Shown: piece by piece, positions 53,140 to 62,756 of the stretch
How positions within the stretch are numbered: position 1 is the stretch's first letter
Layout of the letters: each line of letters begins with the position of its first letter
Assembly (NCBI RefSeq): GCF_020360975.1
Contig: NW_025408688.1
Coordinates: forward strand, 682,001-746,000
Length of the DNA stretch: 64,000 bases
Source of the DNA: Hirsutella rhossiliensis
Taxonomy: Eukaryota; Ascomycota; Sordariomycetes; Hypocreales; Ophiocordycipitaceae
Reading direction: 5' to 3'
The notes under the pieces: generated by a model
The model's database searches: none
The model's input: the letters and a program-made list of their open reading frames with translations, nothing else
What the model was told of the DNA's origin: nothing
Translations under genes and position numbers: made by a program

Positions 53140-55080
53140 GGTGGGAAAGAGGCGAGATCTTTATAGACTGCCTGAATATGAGAATGGAAGGGAATGGTAG
53201 TGAATGGAAGCATCTGATCGGATCATCTGGAAGCCACTGATGCGTTGATGATGCCTCCTAGAAGTTTCTGTGGGGAAATGTGGAAACGGACTGTGCGAAT
53301 AGGGGGTCAGACTGTTGGAGGCTGATATCCTATGTGTGACAGACAGCTGCACGTACAGGCTGTACGGGTCGCACTGCGAGGGGACGGCGCGTCCGCCGAC
53401 GTTTGTCGTCCTCGTCCCTCGCAGCTCGAGCGCGACGCGCTCCAGAGTCCCCCCCTGCACCTTGTAATCCGTGCACACGAAAGCGGCGGCGCACGGCAGG
53501 CCCTTGCGGCTGACGTCGTTCTGCTGCCACGGTCGCTTCCGCTTCCGCTGGATCCTGACGCTCATGGGCGTCAGGAGGATCGTGCCGGGCGGCATCCCGA
53601 CGAAGTGGAAATCCTTCGTCGTCTCCGACCCCAGTATAATCGCCGCCGGCGGCCCGAAGTGGATCGTCGTGTCGGCCGAGATCCGATGCCCCGGGTACGC
53701 CTTGTCGACGATTACCTCCACCGCCGTGTAGCTGGCACCATTCACCAACTTGAGCCCCTGATGGGTATTGTGATTCACGACGGCCGGCATCCCGGCCACG
53801 AACATGAAGATGGCCGGCACCGGGATCGCGCTGTCGTCGCCCTGGTTCAGCATCATGATGGCCTCTTCCTCGGTCGGCAGGCCGTCCTTCCACTTGTGCT
53901 CGGAGATGAAGACACGCATCGTCGTTTGCTGCAGAATCCGGAACGCCAAGCTCGCCTCCATGTTGAGGTTCCACCGGTTCCTGTTCAGCGGCGTTACCAC
54001 GGTGATGCCCGTTTCCCACGGGATCCGCCTGCCTTCCCGGTGGCACCTCGAGTTGAGGAGGTCTAGGTCCGTGCGGTCCTGCACGCCCTGCCGTATCCGC
54101 CGCAGTAGTCTCTGCAGCTCCGGGTCGCCGCTTCTTCGACTTTAAGGCGAGGCTGACAGAGTCGGACCTCGCGGCACGGTGTATCGCAGCCTCGCACGAG
54201 GCAAAGTCGTCGAAGGTCTGGCCGATGATCGATTGCATGATGAGGGGATTGACAACGAAGAACAGTAGGCAAGAAAATGGTACGCTGCGTGCGTGCGAAT
54301 ACCCTCAAAGATGGAGTGAAATGTCAGGTAGGAATTGAGACATGGGTACCTGTTGGTACCAGCCAATTTATGTGGGCACTGCAAGTCGTGGCGTTTGCGC
54401 CACTTTGGGGTAGGAATTAGCCGACTTGGGGTAGGAAATATCCAGTCCCCTTTTTTAGAGACATTGTAAGAGGTGGTGGAAGATTGGTGAGAGAGGAAAG
54501 CGAAAGATCTCGCGAAGGAGAGATCAAAAGTGGGCATAAAAGTGAATAAAGGGACTTTTCGTAGGTAGATTCTCAGATGATCTGATAGTCGGTGATGTGC
54601 ATGTGTTTATTGCTCTGCTCCCTAGTTGCCATTTTTCCGTCCAAACAGCCCCTTTTGTATCCCCCCAAGCTTCTCCCAAGTTGATATCCCGTTTTCAGGT
54701 ATAGTATACATTCTATCAGGAAGAGGGCACTTCTTGCCAATTACTGAAGGCCACGTAAGTCATCTACGTCAGCAACATCAGCTCCATCTCCCCGATCAAC
54801 TAGCTCTTCTAGCTATTAGATCGATAGTTCAGTCTCTCGAGGTCCCCGAGCCAGTAATAGTTATGCCGGACTCCTCAAAGGGTCCCCGTTCGAATAGGAG
54901 ATCCTCCGGACCCCTCAGTGGTCTAGGAAGAAGAAATAACAGTCTGCAGACTTCCCTTCTTACCTAGAGGCCTCACTTCGTTCAGACCTTCTTCTCGACA
55001 CTTTCCCACCTTAGATAGCAGAATCAAGAGTCTTCCAGTCCCTGATCTTTATGCTCACTTGCTCATCCTCCGTGTGATAT
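53070..55080 (-). mobile_element. composite element with 80-bp TIRs carrying gene fragments
   Basis: 53070-53149 and 55001-55080 are inverted repeats of 80 bp with two mismatches (GAGGATGAGCAAGTG, CATAAAGATCAGGGACTGGA, ACTCTTGATTCTGCTATCTA). Between them lie, on the minus strand, a FAR1-like N-terminus (54238 on) fused out of frame to a PIF1-like helicase C-terminus, plus about 750 bp of unidentified DNA. No transposase is present. The layout resembles a Pack-MULE, in which TIRs carry captured gene pieces. A TSD is not clear; ATAT flanks both ends. Confidence 0.75.
53345..54238 (-). pseudogene. chimeric FAR1-like / PIF1-helicase fragment
   Basis: The first ~35 codons, MQSIIGQTFDDFASCEAAIH...SLALKSKKRR, resemble the opening of FAR1-type DNA-binding domains. 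One base out of frame, at about 54125, begins DPELQRLLRRIRQGVQDRTD and, further on, VVTPLNRNRW, LVNGASYTAVEVIV, PPGTILLTPMSV, RKGLPCAAAFVCTDYKVQGG and SQCDPYSLYVQLS. This is the C-terminal half of PIF1-like helicases typical of fungal Helitrons and their relatives. The Walker A half is absent. The intact protein would unwind DNA 5'-3'; this piece cannot. Confidence 0.75.
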
Positions 55081-55121
55081 ATGCATTGTCGAGTAGTAAT
55101 CCTGCAGGCGTGCATAGCTTC

Positions 55122-56036
55122 TTAAGCGACTACGTATCCGAGGACCCCTTCGTGTACGTATAAAGGATGATTCTCGCAGTGGCTGCCCGGCTCGCCCGGC
55201 TGGAGGGTGTCCATATGATCTGTAAGCGACGGGGCATAGCAGCGAGTCAGGGGAATGGTGCCATCGGCCTGGTTGTTGAATACGTAGCCGAGGATCCCTT
55301 CGTGCTGATAAAAAGGACTACCCTCGCAGGGGGTGCCCGGCTCGCCCGGCTCCCTGGTAGTCATATGATCATGAAGCTGCGCGGCATAGCAGCGGTAAAT
55401 GGGACTAGTGCCCGGGCGCTGGCTGGAGTATACAAAGCCGAGGGGGCCCTCGTGGTTGTATAGAGGGTGGTTCTCGCAGCGGCTGCCCGGGCCGCCTTGT
55501 TCGTCGGTAGTCATGTGATCATGAAGCGACGGGGCATAACAGCGTTGGATGGGGACGGTACCATCCCTGCCCACCGGGCCGGGAGGGGGTGGGGGCGGAG
55601 GGGCGGTAGGGGCGGTAGGAGCGGTAGGACCGGGAGGACCGTTGTCGCCGTTGTCGCCGTTGTCGCCGTTGTCGCCGTGGTCGCCGTGGTCGCCGTGGTC
55701 GCCGTTGTCGTCGTTGTCGCCGTTGTCGCCGTTGTCGGCCGTTGTCGCCGTCGTGGCCGTTGTCGCCGTCGTGGCCGTCGTGGCCGGAATCTTCAGGGGG
55801 GGTTGGTGGGTGTCGCCGTTGTCGCCGTCGTCGCCGTCGTCGCCGGAATCTTCAAGGGAGCTTGGTGGGTAGAGCAAGTCGGTGGGGACGGGCAGGGAGT
55901 GGGCGTCTTGCTCCGACATGGCCCCAAGCTGTTCCGCGGTAGCAGACTTAGTATTAGCGTGCCCGTTCGAGTTGCGGGGCGAGGCAACAGTGCCAGCCGC
56001 AATGGAGAGTGCTGCCGCCAAAACAACGATCTTCAT
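55122..56036 (-). CDS. secreted protein with acidic repeat tract and three DUF5648-like repeats
   Basis: The ATG at 56036 opens a signal peptide (MKIVVLAAALSIAAGTVASP), so I prefer it to the in-frame ATG at 56081. Of 304 residues, about 60-160 are low complexity: GDD/GDN repeats, a switch to ATT repeats, then GDN again, then Pro-rich. From about 160 on come three 50-residue repeats, each of the form PI-RCYA-x3-HDHMTT-x-EPGEPG-x-C-x5-Y-HEG-LGYV with two cysteines. This matches my memory of DUF5648, a repeat of secreted microbial proteins with proposed surface or carbohydrate binding. An effector or cell-wall role is inference. Confidence 0.82.
   Translation of the reverse strand: MKIVVLAAALSIAAGTVASPRNSNGHANTKSATAEQLGAMSEQDAHSLPVPTDLLYPPSSLEDSGDDGDDGDNGDTHQPPLKIPATTATTATTATTATTADNGDNGDNDDNGDHGDHGDHGDNGDNGDNGDNGPPGPTAPTAPTAPPPPPPPGPVGRDGTVPIQRCYAPSLHDHMTTDEQGGPGSRCENHPLYNHEGPLGFVYSSQRPGTSPIYRCYAAQLHDHMTTREPGEPGTPCEGSPFYQHEGILGYVFNNQADGTIPLTRCYAPSLTDHMDTLQPGEPGSHCENHPLYVHEGVLGYVVA
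55620..55850 (-). repeat. GGCGACAAC-type minisatellite in coding sequence
   Basis: Six- and nine-base units of GGCGAC/AACGGC fill this stretch of the secreted protein gene. A segment around CTGAAGATTCCGGC occurs twice, read in different frames, so the same repeat yields GDNGD in two places and ATTATT between them. Confidence 0.85.
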
Positions 56037-56096
56037 CTTGTCGATAGGAGTCGGAAGTTGGTCTTTGGAGAATAGGAACAAGCGGTGCTTATGATG

Positions 56097-56499
56097 GAGG
56101 ACTGATGAGCAAAATAGAAAAGAGGTAAGGCGAGTCTAACATCTTATATCTGCGCCAAGTTGGAGGACACTATCCAGGAGGTGCTTCAATACCTTTCGTC
56201 CGGCGAAGAGGGGGAGAGCATTCTTTCCCATGCCAGAGGAATTTTGAAATCTCAGCTCGCAAAATAGCCAAAGCCTACTATACTGTCGCGGCGAAACCCA
56301 ACAAAGCCTAGGGGGGTACTTGAGGGTGGTACTTTGGGAGACCGTGTCCACACGGTCACCTATTTCAGCGGGCACAGTGGACGCAAGTCCCCTCGCCCCT
56401 TACACAACTGTACCTACACAGATTTCTCCTTTGTAACCTAAGAACACGTCTTTTGCCGGCACCCACTTTGTGACGCAACATATACCTTACCTATATATG
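56097..56499. other. upstream of secreted-protein gene, nothing else recognised
   Basis: Presumed promoter and 5' UTR of the divergent secreted-protein gene. A 79-codon minus frame (56375-56136) has no motif. Confidence 0.4.
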
Positions 56500-56510
56500 A
56501 TATGTATGTA

Positions 56511-58285
56511 GAGGACTAGGAAAGAAGCTGGTGCTGAGAAGTGTGAAAAAGGATCCTTGACGCGGAAACCGGGGATCCGACGAACTCGACAAGAAGCCTG
56601 AAGCGAACGCCAGCTAGGCATTGAGGGGCCTCATCATGGAGACGCCGGCTGAGGCCGTGAATATGGTGGGGCGAAGCGCGTCGCCTGCGTCGACACCCGC
56701 GAAAAGATCGACACGCGTCGTGAGGCCAAGCACCAAAATTCGAGAAGCCGCGCGACAGCCCGACGATCTGGCGGAGAAGACAACACGCGCAACTAGGCTT
56801 GCAACGCGCATTGCCTCGGACGATGTCGCCATCAGTGACGCGACTGAGCGGCGCAAAGTTGCCAGCAGCAGCGGTGGCGCGAACGAAGGCCGAGCCATGC
56901 TCCAGAAAGTTCTCGAACTCTTGAGCGAGTCACGTCAAGAAACGCAAAAGCTCAGCCGAGCGATAGATGCGCAAAACGAGATCATATCAAGCAACAGCAG
57001 ATGATCCAGGAAATGGATCAACAAGGGAAAGAGATGAGAGATGAGCTTCGTCACATCCGAGCGCAGTTAGAGACCCTGGCTACGCACGCATCTTCTCTGC
57101 AGAGCAGTCCGCAGATGTCGTATGCGAGCGCTGCAGGGTCATCGCCGACGATCCAGACAATGAACCGGGGCACCGTACCAGCAGCTAAATCGGCACGAAC
57201 AGCCGTCAGCGATAGTCTCTACTGTACGGTGGACACATCACGAGTCGAAGAAGCGAACAGGTGCCAGACGCAGATCGGCAACATCCGAAAGGCCATAGAG
57301 AGCGACATGAGAAAGAGTCAGAGGCAGGAGACTTGGAAATGCGCAGCGGTCGTGACAGACGCTCGAAACCCCGACCGGATCAAAATTTTATGCAGAGACC
57401 AAACCGAGTTGAAGCAGGTCAAGGAAGCAGCGCAGAAGACGGTAACTTCGGGAGCCAGGGTACTGAGAGATCAGCTTTACCCTGTCAAAGTCGACAACAC
57501 CAAGCGTACCGCAGTGCTGGACGCCGAAGGCAACGTTCTGCCGGGCGCAGCTGAGGCGCTCGGAGCCGAGAATTACGTCACGATTGCCAAGATCACCTGG
57601 CTTAGCAACAGAGAAAGCCAAAGCGTACGGGTCAATGGTGATCTATGTCACTAAAGAGAGTGACGCGCAAAGACTTCTGGACGGCGTGTGGTTCGATGTT
57701 GCGGGAGAGTCCGCCTGCACCAATGTTTTTGAACGCCGCGTAGGACCGATTCAGTGCTTCAACTGTCAAGAGATGGGACACAAGGCGTTTTCATGCAAGA
57801 AGCCGCAAAGGTGTGGCAGATGCGCGCAGCAGCGCGAAAGCAGAACATCACCACAGAGAATGCAAGGAGACAGTGCCAAAGTGCGTGCCCTGCGGTGGAC
57901 CACACGAATCGTACAGCCGGAACTGTCGGGCGCGGAACCCTGGGGATGAGACGCAGGCAGCGTCTGGCCCTTCGGGCTAAGCAGCGGAAGTGAGAATCCA
58001 CTTAGGATCGATTATGGCACTAACCTTCAACAATACTAACACACAGGTATTCGACTTCGGATTTCGACAGACCGCGCTTCAGCTGCTGAAGGTAGGACGC
58101 TGAACACTTGGAGAAATTGGCCTTCAAGCAGGCCTGTCACGGAGCGAGTAGCGGCGAGGTTGGTGTAGCGTATGCTGACCCGTGGGGCTTAAGGTGTTAC
58201 GCATTAATGTATTGAAATGTCAGTAGCTTTTACGTCTAGGCCCTATAGGAGAAATCCTCCGGGTGAAATACACATACATACATAC
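56511..58285 (+). mobile_element. ORF1-only LINE derivative ('half-LINE')
   Basis: The element holds a 125-bp leader, ORF1 (56636-57980) and a 305-bp 3' region with the LINE blocks GGACGCTGAACACTTGGAGA and CCTATAGGAGAAATCCTCCG and a CATA tail. ORF2 is absent: only about 80 bp separate the ORF1 stop from the conserved 3' UTR block. ATATGTATGTA at 56500-56510 and 58286-58296 is a candidate 11-bp TSD, though low in complexity. It therefore looks inserted in this form rather than interrupted later. Confidence 0.75.
56636..57980 (+). pseudogene. LINE ORF1 protein, second subfamily, two frameshifts
   Basis: METPAEAVNMVGRSASP at 56636 runs in one frame to a TGA at 57002, continues one frame over (MIQEMDQQGKEM...) to 57650, then returns to the first frame. 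The conserved core SDSLYCTVDTSRVEEANR and LRDQLYPVKVDN parallels the LINE1 ORF1. The C-terminus has knuckles CFNCQEMGHKAFSC, CGRC (damaged second knuckle) and CVPCGGPHESYSRNC. The two shifts compensate each other over about 220 codons. Confidence 0.85.
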
Positions 58286-58296
58286 ATATGTATGTA

Positions 58297-59249
58297 TCTC
58301 GAAGACATACCTTTAAGTGCAGAGTCACTAGGAGAGAGAGCAGGTCTTAAGTCAGCCTCCCCAACTTCAGGCACACCCCCCACTTTGGGCACCCTCTACC
58401 CCACCGACGCGTCGACTTTACATATTGTACTGTGACCGCGTTTCTTCGTGCAATTTTTGCGATAAAATCATAAAATAAATATCATTCCACTCGCCAATGC
58501 CTCGGCAATCTAAATATACCGAGTCTTCCATGCAATGTGCAGTGGATGCGGTCAGAAAGGGCATGCATGGCACAAACCCAGGCTAGTCGGATGTGGGGAA
58601 TTCCAAGAGGGTCACTTGTCACAAGGGGTGCGGAGTCTACGTACGCTAGGAACGGTCACAACGCGGCACAAGTCACTTTACCGTGACGCGTAACAGACCC
58701 CTACGCGTTTTGTAAACAAAAGAGTTTTCCTAGCCTGCGCCGGTACCTACTTAAGGTCCCGGCTGCACCCCTCCTTAGATGGATGGGGCAGAGCTTTCAA
58801 TATACACCACAAGACTCCTAATGTGCGCATCCACATAACTGTGACATCACTGCAACATCGTCTCAAGGGAGCTCTGCCAATGAGAGTGCCTTGAGGAACT
58901 TGAGGAACGAAGAGACGAAAGGATCCTTCTTCCGCCCAGGGTGGTTTTCCATACATGAAAGGCCTGCAATCGATAATCGGTATCGGCCCCACATTTATTG
59001 CAAGTATTGCAATACACCTTTCCATACTTGGTCCGTGCACGACGACAAAATGTCACTGACGACGCCTCCGACAAGATGGACAAATTCACACCATATAGTG
59101 AATTAAAAATACGAAGTAATTTATTGAGCTTAATGATAATGTCAAAAAAGAAGGGGTAGGCAAATCTTGCGTGTTTTATTCCAAAAAGAGGAGGGAAATC
59201 AGACGGGGAATTTACACGAAATCTCACACCACAGCCCCTTCTTCAGGGC
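58297..59249. other. unassigned sequence between half-LINE and hAT copy 2
   Basis: A 126-codon minus frame (59227-58847) includes YGKVYCNTCNKCGADTDYR with two C-x2-C pairs, which resembles a degraded BED-type finger but is too short to assign. The remainder is AT-rich near 58440-58510 and otherwise featureless. Confidence 0.35.
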
Positions 59250-62200
59250 TCCTAATAGTGCAAGTAGTGCGTGTGAACACCCCAAACGGCCCCTTCTGTG
59301 CGTGTGACGCCACTGGACCAAACTGCCAGTGCACTCGGCCAGGGCGCACTGAACTGGCAGTGCAAGCCCACATGGTCAAACCAAACTGGCAGTGCAGACC
59401 AGATGGCCAAACCAAACTGTCCGTCCGTTCGTCAGCGACAAACTGCACTGCACTGCGAACTGCAGTTTACACTATCAGTGCGATATATAAAATACAGGCT
59501 TGGCGCACACGATTGAAGTCAAGACGTTATTTCCGCCTTAGGCCGCCCATGTGCCCATGAATCCCTCATTGCTTCAAATGCATCACGTTCTACCAAGCCG
59601 ATGCTGACTTTCGTCCTCGAGACCTGAATCTTAGGCTTCAGAGCTGACGCGTTCGATGGTGTCGTGGCTGCCGTCCATGTATCGACACTTGAAATGCACT
59701 CGTAAGAAGCTGGTCTCCATTTCGTTGGTTAGGAACTTACCTCTGTCGGAAGTATCAGTGCGCTATTATCCCAAGACCTGAGGCATTCCAGAAGATTGAG
59801 TGTTTCGACGTTGATAGAACCTCGCTGATCGGTCACTGATAACTTAGCCTTAGAGAAGAGTCGCTCCGTTTCCGCCGACATCGGCGCGATTGACAGAATG
59901 TCTATAGCCATCAAGGATAGGCCGGAAATCGTCGCCGCTGCGCTGGATCCAGCCACCATTTGAGCGGATCCGATACCATGATTACAGGTTCGCGACAGTA
60001 CACATCATACTCGTCATCATCCATGCTGAAAATCGTAGCCTTCTGCTCTTTCATCCATATTTTGTATCCGTTTGGCCGTTTTGCATCTGGTCTTTGTTCA
60101 GGAATTGGTCTGGTAATGCAGCACTGCGAGGCCGGTTTGTATTCATCTCTCCACAACTGCCCAACGCGAGCCTTCGCTCTTTCAATCCACTCTTGCCTGT
60201 CTTCCCAGGTCTTTTCCATGTATGTCCACTTGAGAGAAGGATTCAAGACTGTCGCGGCCGAATAGACAGGTGAATCTTCTGTGAGCTCGTAGTAGTCGGC
60301 TAATTTTGCCCATGCTGTCTCCATCATCGTGGCTAGGTGAGGTATATCGGTCGTATTTCTGGCTGCTTCGATATGGTGCAAAAGGTAGTCCATGGTAGGT
60401 AGGACATCGGAAATGGACTTTTTCCAGCTTTCGTTGGCAATAGTAGCGTCGTGAAAGGGCTCGAGGAATTTATGGATCTCGGCCAAAACAATCCAATCGC
60501 ACGGGTGCAAGGCATCTTCTTGCAGCGCAGGCTCCTCGGAGCAGAACACAGTAATGGCTTGACGAATTTTTGGTCTGAGAACCCATTCGACCATGTTGTA
60601 CCACGAGTTCCAACGGGTGTCGTTATCCCGCCGAAGCCGCAGACCATCACTGAGACCTGTGAACTTTTGGAGCCGTTGAGGAGTCCATGTGATGAAGACA
60701 ACGATGTTATGTACTTTCCCTATCGCCCCTCGTGTCCGCCACTGTTCGATCTCATCTTCGGATGGGCCGTGATAGGACTCGATCGTGCGCGGACGCTTAC
60801 CTATGAGGAATTCCATCACCGCCAGATTGATGATGTGGCCGAAACAGCGAAGTCGATGCTGGAGGGTCGTAGAAAACGTCGAACTCACGTTCCAGGTCGT
60901 CGCTGACTTTGTCGATCATTGTGTTCATATTGGATGCGTTATCCATCATGAAGTAACCAATCTTGGAGGCTATTCCATACTCTCGCACAAACTCCATGAT
61001 GGCTTCCGCCATATTCTCACCACTGTGCTGTCCTTGAAGTTCTTTGATCCTGACCACCAAGGACAGCAGACCATGATCCTCGGTGACGAACTGAACCGTG
61101 AATCCTATCACGCCCAAATGATTCGGCGATGTCCAGTTGTCTGGAACAATGTGTATCGACGAGAGCATTTTGTAGTGCACGTCTGACAAACTCCCGTTTG
61201 CCATCGTAGCCTCTTTGCAAATCGCTTCTAATGGTATCCCCAGATGTCGGAAGAAGATCATTCGCAGCCGGACAAATGTACTGTATCAAGTCGCGAAAAG
61301 CTGGCTGCTCAACATGAGTGAATGGCAGACTGCAGGCTACAACGTAGAGACAGTAAAGCTCGCGAAACATGGGCTGGTCAAGGGCATTTTCAGCCACTGT
61401 CGCCTTGCGTTTCTTGGAAACCTGGGCCTCATCGGCCAAAAATGCGGTGATGTCACCAAGTCGAGTTTGCGTCACTTCTCGCCTGTTTTCTTGTCTTCCG
61501 GGAAGCATGATTCGGTGCTCCTTGCGCAAGTGGTTGACAATGGCGGATGAACCGCCAGAGTAATTGTACTTTTTGGCTCTTTTCTTATTCCAGCAGGGTT
61601 GACAGTGCCACCATTTCGTCCCGTTTGCGTCGGTCCAAGCTGCCGCATAATTTTTCCCTTCCTCTCTTCGGCAAAATTGCCAAACGGGCGAAATATGCTG
61701 GCGGCAACTGTTCAGTGGGGACAAAGTGGACGGTGTTGGCGATGATGAGGCGGCAGTGTCACTTGCGCAGTCGGCCGCATCCGCCTGAGTGAAGTTGTCC
61801 ATGATGTCGCGAACTTGGAGGCGATCAGATACTGAAGAAACGTCTTGGGCGTGTCGAAGTCGGCAATCTTGGTACGGGAACGACCGCAACTACGGAACAG
61901 GGAGTCATTGCCGTAGAAATTGGGACACTGCAAAGCGCGACGAGGCCCTGATAAAACCTGATAAAATAGTCTGGCGCGTCACGGCGCGATTCATACGCAT
62001 GCAAGCGTGAATTCGGTTCAGTAAAGCGCTCAAGAGACTGCAGCTCTTTGTTCCGGCTCGCTATTGGTCAAGTTGGTCAGATTAAGGCCAAAATCGGGCG
62101 TCCCAGAATGAGCTTGACGTCCAATCACATCCCTCAAGGTTGGATGATTGGAAGCCGGTGGCTTGCTTCATCAAGACTAGTCGAGCGGTAAAGTTCAGTG

Positions 62201-62750
62201 ATCGTGAAGCGGTCTGGCGATTGGAGAGCGCAATAAATATTGCACATCTGATCTGCTTTTACCCTGTCGCGTCTGTTTCGTGTTTGTCGGCGGGGGGCAA
62301 GGTGAACTGAGGAAAGGCTTCAACGTCAAGTTCTGCCTAGCAGAGAGTATGGGAAGTGTGACCAGATGCTACCCTACAGACATGAGATGAAAGCTACGCA
62401 GAGGCTCGTTCTGCCCTGGCAACACTTTGATATCTCGTAAGAGCTAGATGGTTTGTAAAATTGAGCAAGAACGCATCCCGCCGTTTAATCAGCGATTGAC
62501 TCGTTGTAAGTAGGCCAGGAATTACGTTAATGGTCAAACGTCCAAGTTTAGCTCTATCACACAAGTCACACTCGTCACACTGATGGTGACACTGATAGTG
62601 CGCGACGCTCGCACTGAACTATGGGGCAGTTTGACGGGAGCCGCACTGAACCAGCAGTGTGGCGGGGGAAGCCTCACTGAACCAGCAGTGTGGAGGGGGA
62701 GGCCTCACTGGACCAGCAGTGCGTTGCCAAACGGTTACACTGCACTGGCG
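59250..62750 (-). mobile_element. hAT transposon, near complete (hAT copy 2)
   Basis: The element contains the whole transposase gene, flanked on each side by clusters of a near-palindromic motif, GCACTGAACTGGCAGTGC on the left (59315-59460) and GCACTGAACCAGCAGTGT-like on the right (62610-62750). Such subterminal repeats are where hAT transposases bind. I could not fix the exact ends or an 8-bp TSD. A LINE begins within about 10 bp of the right cluster. Confidence 0.8.
59729..61803 (-). pseudogene. hAT transposase copy 2, three frameshifts
   Basis: The start MDNFTQADAADC lies at about 61803. BED finger and first core part are as in copy 1. A 2-nt deletion near 61163 and another near 60876 break the frame, then the long frame 60888-59911 follows. 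A further shift near 59925 leads to the C-terminal dimerisation block LSLMAIDILSIAPMSAETERLFS...TDQRGS, the hAT hallmark with the catalytic Glu region. It supplies the C-terminus missing from copy 1 (MEKTWEDRQEWIERAKARVG and on). Confidence 0.9.
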
Positions 62751-62756
62751 GGAGCC

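Noticed and set aside
53330..54238. A 302-codon minus frame continuing from the FAR1-like start
   Set aside because: Its composition (Arg/Gly/Ala/Pro-rich) is that of a GC-rich shadow frame. The helicase motifs are in the neighbouring frame.
55467..56075. A 202-codon plus-strand frame rich in VVAVVAV
   Set aside because: It is the reverse reading of the GGCGAC minisatellite in the secreted-protein gene.
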